From: Salegentibacter agarivorans
Lineage (GTDB): Bacteria; Bacteroidota; Bacteroidia; Flavobacteriales; Flavobacteriaceae
DNA length: 64,000 nucleotides
Assembly: GCF_900113135.1 (NCBI RefSeq)
Contig: NZ_FOOH01000009.1
Coordinates: forward strand, 62,001-126,000
Direction: 5' to 3'
The notes beneath the pieces are model-generated. The model was given only the letters and a program-made list of their open reading frames with translations, did no database searches and had not been told where the DNA came from. Both the position numbers and the translations under genes were made by a program. Below are positions 1-9,259 of this stretch, piece by piece. Each line of letters opens with the position of its first letter. Position 1 is the stretch's first letter.

Positions 1-334
1 TATTCCTGAAGTAACTGATGCTGAAAAAATAGGATATACTGAAGAAGAGCTCAATTGGGCCCAAAAGAATGAAGCGCAAATGTGGCGGTATTTTGTAGAA
101 AATGAATTGTTTTTTGATACCGATACCGAACTTTATTCGCGGTTTCTATATCCTGCACCTTTTTCAAAATTCTACCTGCAACTTGATGCCGAATCTCCCG
201 ACAGACTTGGCCAGTATATTGGCTGGCAGATTGTGCGTAGTTATATGAAAAAAACCGATGCATCTTTAGAAGAAATGATAAAAACCGATGCCGAAACGAT
301 ATTTAATAAAGCGAATTTTAAACCAAGAAAGTAA
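1..334 (+). CDS. gldB: GldB, gliding motility lipoprotein (C-terminal part)
   Basis: Only the last ~110 residues are present; the frame is open from base 2, so the gene starts before the window. The visible part contains MWRYFVENELFF, then a PAPFSKFYL stretch and GQYIGWQIVRSYM near the end, which I recognise as the conserved C-terminus of GldB. GldB is a cell-envelope lipoprotein required for flavobacterial gliding; its biochemical role is not settled. The stop codon overlaps the gldC start by one base (TAATG), so the two are translationally coupled, the usual gldB-gldC arrangement. The lipobox lies outside the window and cannot be checked. Confidence 0.9.
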   Translation, partial: IPEVTDAEKIGYTEEELNWAQKNEAQMWRYFVENELFFDTDTELYSRFLYPAPFSKFYLQLDAESPDRLGQYIGWQIVRSYMKKTDASLEEMIKTDAETIFNKANFKPRK

Positions 335-672
335 TGTCAGAATTTAAAAAATCAGAAATAAACATAGAAGTAGTTACCGATGAAAATCGTGTGCCGGAAG
401 GAATTACCTGGAGTGCCGAAGATGGCAACGTTTATAAAGAAGAAGCCAAAGCTTTAATGCTTTCGGTTTGGGACAGCAAATCGCAGGAAACACTGCGTAT
501 AGATCTTTGGACCAAAGATATGCCGGTAGACGAAATGAAGAAATTCTTTCATCAAACCCTGGTTTCTATGAGTGATACTTTTAACCGTGCCACCCAGGAT
601 GAAAAAATGACTGCTACAATGAAAGATTTTTGCGATTATTTTGCTGAAAAGCTTGAAATCACTCAAAAGTAA
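334..672 (+). CDS. gldC: GldC, gliding motility protein
   Basis: A 112-residue soluble acidic protein with no signal peptide, starting on the ATG that overlaps the gldB stop. The sequence (SEINIEVVTDENRVPEGITW, then a MLSVWDSKSQETLRIDLWTKDMPVDEMK core) matches the GldC family in length and motif order. GldC supports gliding in flavobacteria but is less strictly required than GldB. Its position directly after gldB is the conserved context and makes the assignment secure. No catalytic residues are recognised. Confidence 0.92.
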   Translation: MSEFKKSEINIEVVTDENRVPEGITWSAEDGNVYKEEAKALMLSVWDSKSQETLRIDLWTKDMPVDEMKKFFHQTLVSMSDTFNRATQDEKMTATMKDFCDYFAEKLEITQK

Positions 673-746
673 ACTACCTTGGAGCAAGTTTATGAAGTAT
701 ATAGAAATAATACTTCCGTGACGGTGCATTAAATCTGGATTACCGA

Positions 747-1106
747 GTGGAAAAACTCATTTTTGTATATAACGCGTATTCCGGTACCCGCCACGTGGTG
801 CTGGATGCGCTGCATAAATTAATTAGGCCTAATACTTATGCCTGCAGTATTTGCAAAGTTACCCACGGCATTTTATCGGAAAATTCAAGGTGGAAAAATT
901 ATAGGCTGGCTTCAGAAGTAAAAATGGAGTTTTTGCATATAGACGAATTTCAGAAGCGATATGCTTCAAAATTCGGGTATAAATACACGTTTCCTATAGT
1001 TTTGTGGGAAGATGAAGGCGAAATGGGAATATTTATTTCTACTGAAGAGTTAGAAAGAATTCAAAATGAGGAAGACCTAATTAATTTGGTTGAAGAAAAA
1101 CTTTAA
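747..1106 (+). CDS. Conserved small protein with CxxC motif, function unknown
   Basis: A 119-residue protein with a likely GTG start, 74 bases after gldC. It opens with a hydrophobic beta strand (KLIFVYNAYSG), then a predicted helix and a CSIC motif near residue 33, and ends in a charged helix rich in glutamate. The strand-helix-CxxC layout hints at a thioredoxin-like fold or a metal site, but I recognise no named family. No signal peptide or membrane segment is visible, so it is probably cytoplasmic. It converges with engB, with only four bases between the two stops, so the region is compact and the gene is unlikely to be spurious. The start is uncertain because no ATG lies near. Confidence 0.65.
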   Translation: MEKLIFVYNAYSGTRHVVLDALHKLIRPNTYACSICKVTHGILSENSRWKNYRLASEVKMEFLHIDEFQKRYASKFGYKYTFPIVLWEDEGEMGIFISTEELERIQNEEDLINLVEEKL

Positions 1107-1110
1107 TTGA

Positions 1111-1728
1111 TTATTTGGGAGAATTAGAAGAATTTAACTCGGTATTTATTGCTTCAATATAATCTAAAATCTCATCCTGTCCCAATTTTGAGGTAGCAGA
1201 GCTTACAAAGAATTCAGGCATCTCTTCCCATACTTCCAGCATTTTATCCTGGTAATTATTAATGTTTCTTTCCAGGGCTTTGGGCTTCATTTTATCGGCT
1301 TTGGTAAAAATTATACAGAAGGGAACGTTGTGTTCGCCAAGCCACTGCATAAATTCCATATCTATAGGTTGAGGTTCGTGCCTGCTGTCTATAAGTACAA
1401 AAGCACATATCATTTGCGCTCGATCCTCAAAATATTTGGTGATGAATTTCTGAAAAGTCCTTTTAGTAGATTTTGAAACCTTTGCATAACCATAACCAGG
1501 TAAATCTACAAGGTGCCAGTTCTTATTGATCAAAAAATGATTAATAAGTTGTGTTTTCCCGGGTTTTGCCGAGGTTTTAGCAAGTGCTTTCCTGCCGGTA
1601 AGCATATTTATCAAAGAAGATTTACCAACGTTACTGCGGCCAATAAAAGCGTATTCGGGCAGTTTGCTATCAGGGCATTGATTTACCCGCGTATTGCTCA
1701 CCACAAATTCAGCCGACTTAATTTTCAT
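1111..1728 (-). CDS. engB: EngB (YsxC/YihA) ribosome-biogenesis GTPase
   Basis: A 205-residue Ras-like GTPase of the TrmE-Era-EngA-EngB family. G1 is GRSNVGKSS at residues 30-38, G3 is DLPGYGYA, and G4 is TKAD followed by KMKPKAL; all are intact. EngB proteins help assemble the large ribosomal subunit and are essential in many bacteria. The length fits the family (about 195-215). It is transcribed toward the gldBC side, separately from the alpha/beta hydrolase upstream (66-base gap). The terminal 10 residues are asparagine/serine rich and probably disordered. Confidence 0.96.
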   Translation of the reverse strand: MKIKSAEFVVSNTRVNQCPDSKLPEYAFIGRSNVGKSSLINMLTGRKALAKTSAKPGKTQLINHFLINKNWHLVDLPGYGYAKVSKSTKRTFQKFITKYFEDRAQMICAFVLIDSRHEPQPIDMEFMQWLGEHNVPFCIIFTKADKMKPKALERNINNYQDKMLEVWEEMPEFFVSSATSKLGQDEILDYIEAINTELNSSNSPK

Positions 1729-1793
1729 CTTAAAATGTTTAAAAGTAATATTTGAAAGAGACCTAAAAAGAAGCTTTAAATCTTTAAACTTTC

Positions 1794-2561
1794 TTATTTA
1801 AAATTCCGTTTTTTCAGCCAGGCGTGAAGCAATTCATTAAAAACAATTGGGTGTTCCATCATTGCAGCGTGGCCGCATTTATCTACCCAGTACAGATCGG
1901 CATCGGGAAGTAAACGCTGAAAGTCTTCAGCAACTTCGGGCGGAGTAACATTATCGTCTTTTCCCCAAATTATACAGGTTGGGGTTTTCATTTTTGGTAA
2001 ATCTTTGGCCATATTGTGTCTTATGGCGCTTTTTGCAATAGCAAGGGTTTTTACCAATTTGTTACGATCGCTTACCGTTTCGTAAACCTCGTCTACCACT
2101 TCTTTTGTTGCAACTTCAGGATCGTAAAAAACATCCTGTGCTTTTTTCTTTATAAATTCGTAATCACCACGGCGCGGATAGCTCTCACCCATAGAATTTT
2201 CATAAAGTCCCGAGCTCCCGGTAATTACCAGCCCTTTAACTATCTCAGGATATAATTTAGTAGCCAGTAGAGCAATATGCCCGCCAAGAGAGTTTCCCAA
2301 CAGGATTACTTTATCGTAACCTTTATAATCTACAAATTCTTTTAAATATTTAGCAAAAGTCTGTACGCTGGTTTTAAGTAGCGACATGGAATAGAGGGGT
2401 AGTTCTGGAATTACCACTTTATAACCATGCTTCGGAAAATACTCTGTAACCCCATCAAAGTTACTTAAACCGCCCATAAGTCCGTGTAAAATAACTATCG
2501 GGGTTCCTTCTCCTTGCTCCAGGTACGTAAACTTTCCCTCTTGCCTTAAATTATTCTTCAT
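1794..2561 (-). CDS. Alpha/beta hydrolase
   Basis: A 255-residue single-domain alpha/beta hydrolase. The oxyanion-loop motif HGLMGG is at residues 26-31, the nucleophile elbow GNSLGG places the catalytic serine at 91, [10 protein letters not shown] supplies the likely acid and [10 protein letters not shown] the catalytic histidine. The triad is therefore complete, pointing to an esterase, lipase or C-C hydrolase; the substrate cannot be told from sequence. There is no signal peptide, so it is cytoplasmic. A good -7 promoter box lies 26-33 bases upstream of its start. It is divergent from mraZ. Confidence 0.9.
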   Translation of the reverse strand: MKNNLRQEGKFTYLEQGEGTPIVILHGLMGGLSNFDGVTEYFPKHGYKVVIPELPLYSMSLLKTSVQTFAKYLKEFVDYKGYDKVILLGNSLGGHIALLATKLYPEIVKGLVITGSSGLYENSMGESYPRRGDYEFIKKKAQDVFYDPEVATKEVVDEVYETVSDRNKLVKTLAIAKSAIRHNMAKDLPKMKTPTCIIWGKDDNVTPPEVAEDFQRLLPDADLYWVDKCGHAAMMEHPIVFNELLHAWLKKRNFK

Positions 2562-2586
2562 TGATTGGCTTTGCGGTTAGCAATCG

Positions 2587-2594
2587 CAAATATA
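2587..2594 (-). promoter_or_regulatory. -7 box for the alpha/beta hydrolase gene
   Basis: Read on the reverse strand this is TATATTTG, a perfect match to the Bacteroidota -7 consensus TAnnTTTG, giving a 5' leader of roughly 20 bases before the ATG at 2561. No convincing -33 element is seen. Confidence 0.55.
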
Positions 2595-2779
2595 GCGATT
2601 TCATTACAAGTATAATCATTTTTGAGAAATAGCAAAGCCATTTAAGAAATGCATTTCTGCCTCAAAAATTAAATTTTTTAACACTAAAAGCACAATAAAA
2701 ACCAAGCCTCTGAAACCTAAACAAATAGCGCTATTTGATAGTCTTTCAGCTAAATACAGTGGAGAAACTTATCAACAAA

Positions 2780-2809
2780 GTGGTAGAAAGTGGTAAAATG
2801 TGGTAAAAT
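2780..2809 (+). promoter_or_regulatory. MraZ operator: three GTGGT direct repeats
   Basis: GTGGTA occurs at 2780, 2790 and 2800, exactly 10 bp apart (5-base core plus 5-base A-rich spacer). MraZ is known to bind short direct repeats with about this spacing upstream of its own gene, so this is the expected autoregulatory site of the dcw cluster. It sits just upstream of the -7 box at 2816-2823, where bound MraZ would cover the -33 region. A fourth GTGGTA lies at 2842, where it forms the mraZ start codon. Confidence 0.75.
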
Positions 2810-2815
2810 TTTCAA

Positions 2816-2823
2816 TATATTTG
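2816..2823 (+). promoter_or_regulatory. -7 box of the dcw promoter
   Basis: TATATTTG matches the Bacteroidota -7 consensus exactly. It lies 18 bases before the mraZ GTG, so the leader is very short (about a dozen bases). The -33 position falls inside the MraZ repeats. No comparably good promoter is seen further downstream in the cluster. Confidence 0.65.
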
Positions 2824-2841
2824 ACTCTATAAAGTATAGAA

Positions 2842-3309
2842 GTGGTAAACCTCATAGGAACATACGAATGTAAAGCAGATGCCAAGGGCCGGTTAATGGT
2901 CCCTTCGGCGTTAAAAAAGCAGCTTGCGCCTATGTTGCAGGATGGTTTTGTGCTAAAACGTTCGGTTTTTCAGTCTTGCTTGGAGTTATATCCAATGCAG
3001 GAATGGAATGTTTTAATGCAAAAAATTAACGGGCTAAACCGCTTCAAAAAGAAGAATAACGATTTTATTAGAAAATTTCAGGCTGGTGTGAAGATGGTGG
3101 AGGTAGATTCAAATGGAAGACTTTTAATTCCGAAAGATCTTGTGGCTTTTGCCGGGATTAGCAAAGAGATCGTGCTTTCTTCAGCAGTAAATATTATAGA
3201 GATCTGGGATAAAGATAAATACGAAAACACCATTGATGAAACTTCAGACGATTTTGCTGAATTGGCTGAAGAAGTAATGGGAAACGATGATTTAGATGCA
3301 ATATCATAA
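2842..3309 (+). CDS. mraZ: MraZ, transcriptional regulator of the dcw cluster
   Basis: A 155-residue protein made of two tandem SpoVT/AbrB-like halves, each with the family signature: AKGRLMVPSALKK near residue 15 and SNGRLLIPKDLV near residue 91. MraZ forms a ring-shaped oligomer that binds direct repeats in front of its own operon and usually represses it. The start is a GTG because the conserved MraZ N-terminus (NLIGTYECKADAKGR) begins right after it and there is no ATG. It is the first gene of the division and wall cluster and overlaps rsmH by 14 bases. An acidic C-terminal tail follows the second repeat. Confidence 0.95.
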   Translation: MVNLIGTYECKADAKGRLMVPSALKKQLAPMLQDGFVLKRSVFQSCLELYPMQEWNVLMQKINGLNRFKKKNNDFIRKFQAGVKMVEVDSNGRLLIPKDLVAFAGISKEIVLSSAVNIIEIWDKDKYENTIDETSDDFAELAEEVMGNDDLDAIS

Positions 3310-4192
3310 TCCGGTTTTATTAAAAGAATCTGTAGACGGTCTTAATATTAAAGAAGATGGCGTGTATGTGGATGTTACGTTTGGTGGCGGTGGTCATTCC
3401 AGAGAAATTCTAAACAGGCTCGGGCCAAAAGGAAAACTTTTTGCGTTCGATCAGGATAAGGATGCGCTGGAAAATAAAATTGAAGATCCGCGATTTATAC
3501 TTATTCACGAAAACTTCAGGTTTATTAAAAGGTTTTTGAGGTTTTATGGAATAAAAAAAGTTGATGGAATTTTAGGTGATTTTGGAGTTTCCTCTCATCA
3601 GTTTAATGAAGCTGAAAGAGGTTTTTCTACGCGTTTTGATGCGCGTCTTGATATGAGAATGAACCAGGGAAGCAATTTAAGTGCTTTTGAGGTAATCAAT
3701 GAATATACTGAAGAACAGCTTAAAAAGCTGTTTTATGATTATGCCGATTTAAAAAATGCGCCAAAGCTGGCGAATTTGATTGTTGAAGCAAGAAAAGAAA
3801 AAGCTATAGAAAGTAGTGAACAATTAAATGATTTGCTGAAACCGCACCTTTTTAAAGGAAAAGAAAATAAGATCCTGGCGCAGATCTACCAGGCAATTCG
3901 TATAGAAGTAAACCAGGAAATTGAAGCTTTAAAAGAGTTTTTGAAGCAAACCGAAGAGCTGGTGGTGAAAAATGGGAGAATTAGTCTTATTTCTTACCAC
4001 TCACTGGAAGATAGATTGGTGAAGCGATATATAAGAAGCGGATTGTTTGAAGGTGAACCCGAAAAAGATTTCTACGGAAATATTTCAGTTCCCTTTAAAA
4101 AAGTGGGCGGACTTATAGTGCCTTCGGCGGAAGAAATTAAGGAGAATAACAGGGCAAGAAGTGCCAAGCTAAGAGTAGCTAAGAAATTATAG
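3296..4192 (+). CDS. rsmH: RsmH (MraW), 16S rRNA C1402 N4-methyltransferase
   Basis: A 298-residue S-adenosylmethionine-dependent methyltransferase that modifies C1402 in the ribosomal P site. The start motif HNPVLLKESV is followed by the SAM-binding DVTFGGGGHS at about residues 27-36, the GDFGVSSHQF motif and the C-terminal ISYHSLEDR motif, all typical of MraW. The length is normal (300-315 in most bacteria). It begins inside the end of mraZ and is followed after 14 bases by ftsL, consistent with operon expression. Confidence 0.96.
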   Translation: MQYHNPVLLKESVDGLNIKEDGVYVDVTFGGGGHSREILNRLGPKGKLFAFDQDKDALENKIEDPRFILIHENFRFIKRFLRFYGIKKVDGILGDFGVSSHQFNEAERGFSTRFDARLDMRMNQGSNLSAFEVINEYTEEQLKKLFYDYADLKNAPKLANLIVEARKEKAIESSEQLNDLLKPHLFKGKENKILAQIYQAIRIEVNQEIEALKEFLKQTEELVVKNGRISLISYHSLEDRLVKRYIRSGLFEGEPEKDFYGNISVPFKKVGGLIVPSAEEIKENNRARSAKLRVAKKL

Positions 4193-4206
4193 TTTTTTGA
4201 AACTTT

Positions 4207-4524
4207 ATGAAAAAGGGTTTTTACAACATACTACGGGCTAATTTTCTTATTAGCAGGGATGCGGTAAACAACTGGCGCTTTATAGTTTTTTGTACGCTGC
4301 TCGCTATTATTATGATTGCGAGTTCGCACAGTGCAGAAAGGAAGGTGCATAAAATTGCAAAACTTCATACAGAAGTAAGAGAATTAAAAAGTGAGTTTGT
4401 AGATCGCCGTTCAGCGCTTATGCGTATTAAAATGGAATCTACAATTACGCAAAAAATGAAAGATAGAGGTATTCTACCTTCCGAGAATCCTCCTTATAAA
4501 ATAAAAGTGAATATAAAGGAGTAA
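4207..4524 (+). CDS. ftsL: FtsL-like cell division protein
   Basis: A 105-residue bitopic membrane protein: a basic cytoplasmic N-terminus, one transmembrane helix (FIVFCTLLAIIMIASS, about residues 25-40) and a periplasmic coiled-coil region rich in lysine and glutamate. This is the form of FtsL, a partner of FtsQ and FtsB in the divisome that activates FtsW/FtsI. Sequence conservation in the family is low, so the call rests mainly on topology, size and position between rsmH and ftsI. Its stop is directly followed by the ftsI ATG with no gap. Confidence 0.85.
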   Translation: MKKGFYNILRANFLISRDAVNNWRFIVFCTLLAIIMIASSHSAERKVHKIAKLHTEVRELKSEFVDRRSALMRIKMESTITQKMKDRGILPSENPPYKIKVNIKE

Positions 4525-6516
4525 ATGGCTACATCTGAAAAAGGCATATTGAATAGATTATACGTGGTTGCGGCCTGTATGTTCATTTTCGCTGTGGGGG
4601 TGGGCGTGAAGCTGCTGGATATTCAGTTTGTAGAAGGAGATCATTACCGCAACCTGGCAGAAGAGCGCACGGTAAGAAGTTTTAAAATTCCCGCCAGCCG
4701 TGGAAATCTTTATGATGCCAAAGGCAATCTTTTAGCAACTTCAGTTCCTAAATACGATATCCGGTTTGATGCGGTTACCGTTTCAGATAAAAATTTCCAG
4801 GAAAATATAGTGCCTCTTTCCAATAGCCTAACCGAGATGTTTGGGAAATCTGCAGCATATTGGTCTCAATATTTAAGACAGGCAAGAGCTAACGGCCAGC
4901 GTTATTTAACTATTGCAAAAAATCTTGGCTATTCAGAATATATGAAAGTGAAAAGCTTTCCTATGTTCAATTTGGGAACTTACCGAGGTGGAATGATTGT
5001 AGAGCAAAGAACAGTTCGGGAGCATCCACTTGGAAAAATGGGAGAGCGTACGGTTGGTTACGAACGCCAGGATGAGAATGGCTATTTTACCCGTGTAGGA
5101 CTGGAAGGTGCTTTTAGTTCTTATTTAAGAGGAACAGATGGCCGTAGATTAAAACAAAAAATTGCCAAAGGCCAGTGGAAACCTATAAGTGATAATAATG
5201 AGGTAGAGCCTAAAGATGGTTATGATGTGATCTCTACTATAGATGTGAATATTCAGGATATTGCGCACCACGCTTTACTGAAGCAACTTGAATATTTTGA
5301 AGCAGATCACGGTACTGTAGTGGTTATGGAAACCAAAACCGGTGAGATCAAAGCAATGTCTAATCTTGGTCGGACTGAAACAGGGACTTATTTTGAAAAA
5401 AGAAATTATGCGGTTTACGAGTCGCACGAGCCAGGCTCTACATTTAAGCTAATGGCCATGACCGCCGCTTTAGAAGATGGCGTGATAGATACCAGCTCGG
5501 TTATAGATACTGAAAATGGTGTGGTACGATATTATGGAAGGCCGGTAAGGGATTCGCGTCACGGTGGCTATGGAAAGATATCTGCGGCCAAGGCATTTGA
5601 GGTTTCTTCCAATACAGCATTCACTAAAATTATTACTGAAGGTTATAAAGACAATCCGGCCAAATTTGTAGATAAGTTATACGATATGGGCTTAAATAGT
5701 AAAATTGGCCTGGATATAAAAGGAGAAGGATCGCCTAGAATTCCTCATCCTAAAGATAAAAACTGGAATGGTTTAAGCCTCCCCTGGATGGCCTTTGGCT
5801 ATGGAGTTTCCATTACACCTTTGCAAACTCTGAACTTTTACAATGCTATTGCCAATAATGGGGAAATGGTAAAGCCGCGGTTTATTAAAGAGGTAAAAGA
5901 GTGGGACAAAAGTATTTTAAAGGTTGAACGTGAGGTGATGAATCCTAGAATTTGTTCTCCCGAAACTGCTAAAAAACTTCAAAAAATGATGCAGCAAACT
6001 GTAGAAAAAGGTACAGCTGCAAATATTTATACGCCAAACTTTTCTATGGCCGGAAAAACAGGAACCTGTCAGGTAGAATACTGGATTGAACCGGGAAGAT
6101 ATATCTCTTCTTTCGCGGGATATTTTCCAGCTGAAGATCCTAAATATTCCTGTATTGTGATTATTCATAAACCGAAAAGGAGTAAAGGATATTATGGAAA
6201 TATCGTTGCCGCACCGGTTTTTAAACAAATCGCCCAAAAGATTTATACCGATACCCCGGTAATGGATACCCTGCCTTCCCTCGATATTCAGAATGATAAA
6301 GTGACAGACGATTTTGATGCATATTTTGCGAAAATTGATAATGAGAAAATAGTAATGCCAGATGTGACCGGGATGCCGGCTATGGATGCTGTTTCGCTTT
6401 TAGAAAACCTTGGTTTAAAAGTCAATTTCAATGGCACCGGAAAAGTTAACGGACAATCAATTACGGCAGGGCAGAAAATAAAAACTAATCAACAAGTAAA
6501 TTTAAATATAGGTTGA
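4525..6516 (+). CDS. ftsI: FtsI/PBP3, septal transpeptidase with PASTA domain
   Basis: A 663-residue class B penicillin-binding protein. An N-terminal membrane anchor (about residues 10-30) precedes the dimerisation domain (ASRGNLYDAKGN) and the transpeptidase domain with active-site motifs S305-T-F-K308, S361-S-N363 and K511-T-G513, all intact. The last ~60 residues (from VMPDVTGMPAMDAV) form one PASTA repeat, usual in Bacteroidota and Gram-positive homologues but absent from E. coli FtsI. It cross-links septal peptidoglycan with FtsW. The stop overlaps the TTG start of murE by four bases. Confidence 0.95.
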   Translation: MATSEKGILNRLYVVAACMFIFAVGVGVKLLDIQFVEGDHYRNLAEERTVRSFKIPASRGNLYDAKGNLLATSVPKYDIRFDAVTVSDKNFQENIVPLSNSLTEMFGKSAAYWSQYLRQARANGQRYLTIAKNLGYSEYMKVKSFPMFNLGTYRGGMIVEQRTVREHPLGKMGERTVGYERQDENGYFTRVGLEGAFSSYLRGTDGRRLKQKIAKGQWKPISDNNEVEPKDGYDVISTIDVNIQDIAHHALLKQLEYFEADHGTVVVMETKTGEIKAMSNLGRTETGTYFEKRNYAVYESHEPGSTFKLMAMTAALEDGVIDTSSVIDTENGVVRYYGRPVRDSRHGGYGKISAAKAFEVSSNTAFTKIITEGYKDNPAKFVDKLYDMGLNSKIGLDIKGEGSPRIPHPKDKNWNGLSLPWMAFGYGVSITPLQTLNFYNAIANNGEMVKPRFIKEVKEWDKSILKVEREVMNPRICSPETAKKLQKMMQQTVEKGTAANIYTPNFSMAGKTGTCQVEYWIEPGRYISSFAGYFPAEDPKYSCIVIIHKPKRSKGYYGNIVAAPVFKQIAQKIYTDTPVMDTLPSLDIQNDKVTDDFDAYFAKIDNEKIVMPDVTGMPAMDAVSLLENLGLKVNFNGTGKVNGQSITAGQKIKTNQQVNLNIG

Positions 6517-7979
6517 GAGTCTTAAAAGACATATTATATAAAGTACAGATCGATGCCGTGGTTGGAAATACTTCGGTAACTATAAATAAGCTTCAGTTTG
6601 ATTCAAGAAAGGTTGAATTAAACGATGCTTTTGTAGCTATTCGGGGTAGTATCTCAGATGGGCATAACTTCATTGAGCAGGCTATAAATCAGGGCGCACT
6701 CGCGGTTATTTGTGAAGAATTTCCGAAGGAAATTGTAAATGGAATAACCTATATAAAAGTAGAAAATGCCCAACAGGCTTTAGCTTTTATGGCTGCAAAT
6801 TATTACGATAATCCTTCAGAAAAATTAAAACTTGTAGGTGTTACCGGGACCAACGGAAAAACTACGATTGCTACACTTTTATATAATTTATTTACAAAAG
6901 CAGGTTTTAAAGTCGGTTTACTCTCTACGGTAAAAGTAATGGTTGCTGAAAACACTTATGATGCAGTGAGAACCACTCCAGATTCTATTACCATCAATAA
7001 GTATTTAAAGCAGATGAATGATGAAGGTGTGGAGTTTTGCTTTATGGAAGTGAGCTCGCACGGGATAGATCAGCATAGAACCACCGCCCTGGAATTTGCC
7101 GGCGGAATTTTCACCAATCTTAGCCACGATCATTTAGATTATCACAGCAGTTTCGCTGAATACCGCGATGTAAAAAAGCGGTTTTTCGATGAATTACCGG
7201 CTTCAGCATTTGCGCTAACCAATACCGATGATAAGAATGGGCAGATAATGCTTCAGAATACTAGAGCTCAAAAATATACTTACGCCCTAAAATCTTACGC
7301 CGATTATAAAGCGCAAATTCTTGAAAATTCTTTCACTGGATTATTGCTGAAAGTAAACGACCAGGAATTATGGACACGCCTCATAGGAAGCTTCAACGCT
7401 TACAATGTTTTGGCTATTTATGCTACGGCAGAACTTTTAGGCCTTGAAAATCTGGAAAGTTTAAAGATTATTAGTGAGTTAAATTCGGTTAGTGGAAGGT
7501 TTCAATATATCATTTCAAAAGAAGAGAAAATTACGGCGATCGTAGATTACGCCCACACGCCAGATGCTTTAAAAAATGTTCTGGAAACCATAAATAGCAT
7601 TCGTACAAAAAACGAGGAGCTTATTACGGTTGTAGGCTGCGGCGGAGATCGCGATAAATCTAAAAGGCCAAAAATGGGTCATATTGCTTCGGCTTTAAGT
7701 ACTAAAGTGATATTTACCAGTGATAACCCGAGAACTGAAGATCCCGATAAAATTATTGAGGATGTAGAAGCCGGGGTTGAACCGCAGAATTTTAAGAAAA
7801 TTATGTCGGTAACCAATAGAAAACAGGCAATTAAAACTGCCTGCCAAATGGCCGGTGAAAACGACATTATTTTAATCGCAGGTAAGGGTCACGAGACCTA
7901 TCAGGAGGTAAATGGAGAGCGTAAAGATTTCGATGACCTTAAGATAGTGACCGAATTTTTGAAACAATTAAATAAGTAA
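6513..7979 (+). CDS. murE: MurE, UDP-MurNAc-tripeptide ligase (meso-diaminopimelate type)
   Basis: A 488-residue Mur ligase adding the third residue of the stem peptide. The ATP site is GTNGKTT at about residue 112, and the amino-acid selection motif near residue 404 is DNPRTEDP, the DNPR form that marks meso-diaminopimelate ligases rather than lysine ligases. This predicts Gram-negative-type A1-gamma peptidoglycan. The start is a TTG overlapping the ftsI stop; the following residues (RVLKDILYKV) are what a MurE N-terminus looks like, and no ATG is available. It is 35 bases ahead of mraY. Confidence 0.95.
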   Translation: MRVLKDILYKVQIDAVVGNTSVTINKLQFDSRKVELNDAFVAIRGSISDGHNFIEQAINQGALAVICEEFPKEIVNGITYIKVENAQQALAFMAANYYDNPSEKLKLVGVTGTNGKTTIATLLYNLFTKAGFKVGLLSTVKVMVAENTYDAVRTTPDSITINKYLKQMNDEGVEFCFMEVSSHGIDQHRTTALEFAGGIFTNLSHDHLDYHSSFAEYRDVKKRFFDELPASAFALTNTDDKNGQIMLQNTRAQKYTYALKSYADYKAQILENSFTGLLLKVNDQELWTRLIGSFNAYNVLAIYATAELLGLENLESLKIISELNSVSGRFQYIISKEEKITAIVDYAHTPDALKNVLETINSIRTKNEELITVVGCGGDRDKSKRPKMGHIASALSTKVIFTSDNPRTEDPDKIIEDVEAGVEPQNFKKIMSVTNRKQAIKTACQMAGENDIILIAGKGHETYQEVNGERKDFDDLKIVTEFLKQLNK

Positions 7980-8014
7980 GCCCACTTTTTCCACTGGAAG
8001 AATAACCAGAAAAT

Positions 8015-9253
8015 ATGTTATACTATTTATTTCAATATTTAGATGCAGAATACCAGGTGCCCGGGGCGCGCTTGTTTGAGTACATTTCCTTTAGATCGGC
8101 GATGGCTATAATCCTTTCTTTGGCTATTTCTACGATCTACGGAAAAAGAATAATCAATTATTTACAGGCAAAACAGGTTGGGGAAAGTGTACGAGATTTA
8201 GGACTTAGAGGACAAAGCGAAAAAGCGGGTACACCAACTATGGGCGGGGTTATTATAATCTTCGCCACGCTAATTCCTGTTTTACTCTTTGCTAAATTGG
8301 AGAATATTTATGTAATCCTGCTTATAGTAACCACCCTTTGGATGGGAGCTATAGGTTTTATAGACGATTACATTAAAACATTTAAAAAGGATAAAGAAGG
8401 CCTGCAGGGGAAATTTAAAATCCTGGGGCAGGTTGGCCTGGGAATAATTGTAGGTGGCACTTTGTATCTGCATCCGGGAGTTACCGTAAAAGAAGAAACA
8501 AATGAGCCGGCGCCAGAGCAACAAGAGCTGGTAGATAGCTTTCAGAATATTAGGGAAATGGGCCCGGAAATTAAAACTACCACTACCACAATTCCTTTTG
8601 TGAAAAATAACGAGTTCGATTATTCCAGCTTGATTAGTTGGATAAATCCTGCTTTGGCAAATTATGCCTGGTTAATCTTTATTCCAATCGTAATATTTAT
8701 TGTGACTGCAGTTTCCAATGGCGCCAATTTGACCGATGGAATAGATGGTCTCGCCGCTGGTTCTTCGGCAATAATTGTGCTCACGCTTGGGATATTTGCC
8801 TGGGTTTCGGGTAACATAATTTTTTCAGATTATCTCAATATAATGTACATCCCGCGATCTGGTGAGATGACGATTTTTATAAGTGCTTTTGCGGGTGCTT
8901 TGGTCGGATTTTTATGGTACAACACTTATCCTGCACAGGTTTTTATGGGCGATACTGGTAGTTTAACTATTGGTGGAATTATAGCCGTACTCGCAATTGC
9001 CACAAGAAAAGAATTATTGATCCCCATTTTATGCGGAATCTTTTTAATGGAAAACCTATCGGTGGTTATGCAGGTAGCCTGGTTTAAGATTACCAAAAGA
9101 AAATATGGCGAAGGCCGAAGAATTTTCCTGATGTCTCCTTTACATCATCATTATCAGAAAAAAGGATACCACGAAAGTAAAATAGTAGTGCGCTTTTGGA
9201 TTATTGGAATTTTTCTGGCCATTGTAACTATAATCACGCTAAAAGTAAGATAA
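8015..9253 (+). CDS. mraY: MraY, phospho-MurNAc-pentapeptide translocase
   Basis: A 412-residue polytopic membrane enzyme that transfers phospho-MurNAc-pentapeptide to undecaprenyl phosphate, making lipid I. Conserved elements are GTPTMGG (about residue 72), the FIDDYIK metal-binding pair, [18 protein letters not shown] and the HHH of [10 protein letters not shown]. It is about 50 residues longer than E. coli MraY because of a hydrophilic insertion (roughly residues 155-205, with a run of five threonines) between transmembrane helices. I believe this insertion is general in Bacteroidota. It is followed after 6 bases by murD. Confidence 0.96.
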   Translation: MLYYLFQYLDAEYQVPGARLFEYISFRSAMAIILSLAISTIYGKRIINYLQAKQVGESVRDLGLRGQSEKAGTPTMGGVIIIFATLIPVLLFAKLENIYVILLIVTTLWMGAIGFIDDYIKTFKKDKEGLQGKFKILGQVGLGIIVGGTLYLHPGVTVKEETNEPAPEQQELVDSFQNIREMGPEIKTTTTTIPFVKNNEFDYSSLISWINPALANYAWLIFIPIVIFIVTAVSNGANLTDGIDGLAAGSSAIIVLTLGIFAWVSGNIIFSDYLNIMYIPRSGEMTIFISAFAGALVGFLWYNTYPAQVFMGDTGSLTIGGIIAVLAIATRKELLIPILCGIFLMENLSVVMQVAWFKITKRKYGEGRRIFLMSPLHHHYQKKGYHESKIVVRFWIIGIFLAIVTIITLKVR

Positions 9254-9259
9254 GAAATA

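Noticed and set aside
2780-2809. Short regularly spaced repeats, as in a tiny CRISPR or tandem array
   Set aside because: Unit is only 10 bp with A-rich spacers, directly upstream of mraZ and its promoter; the MraZ operator explains it.
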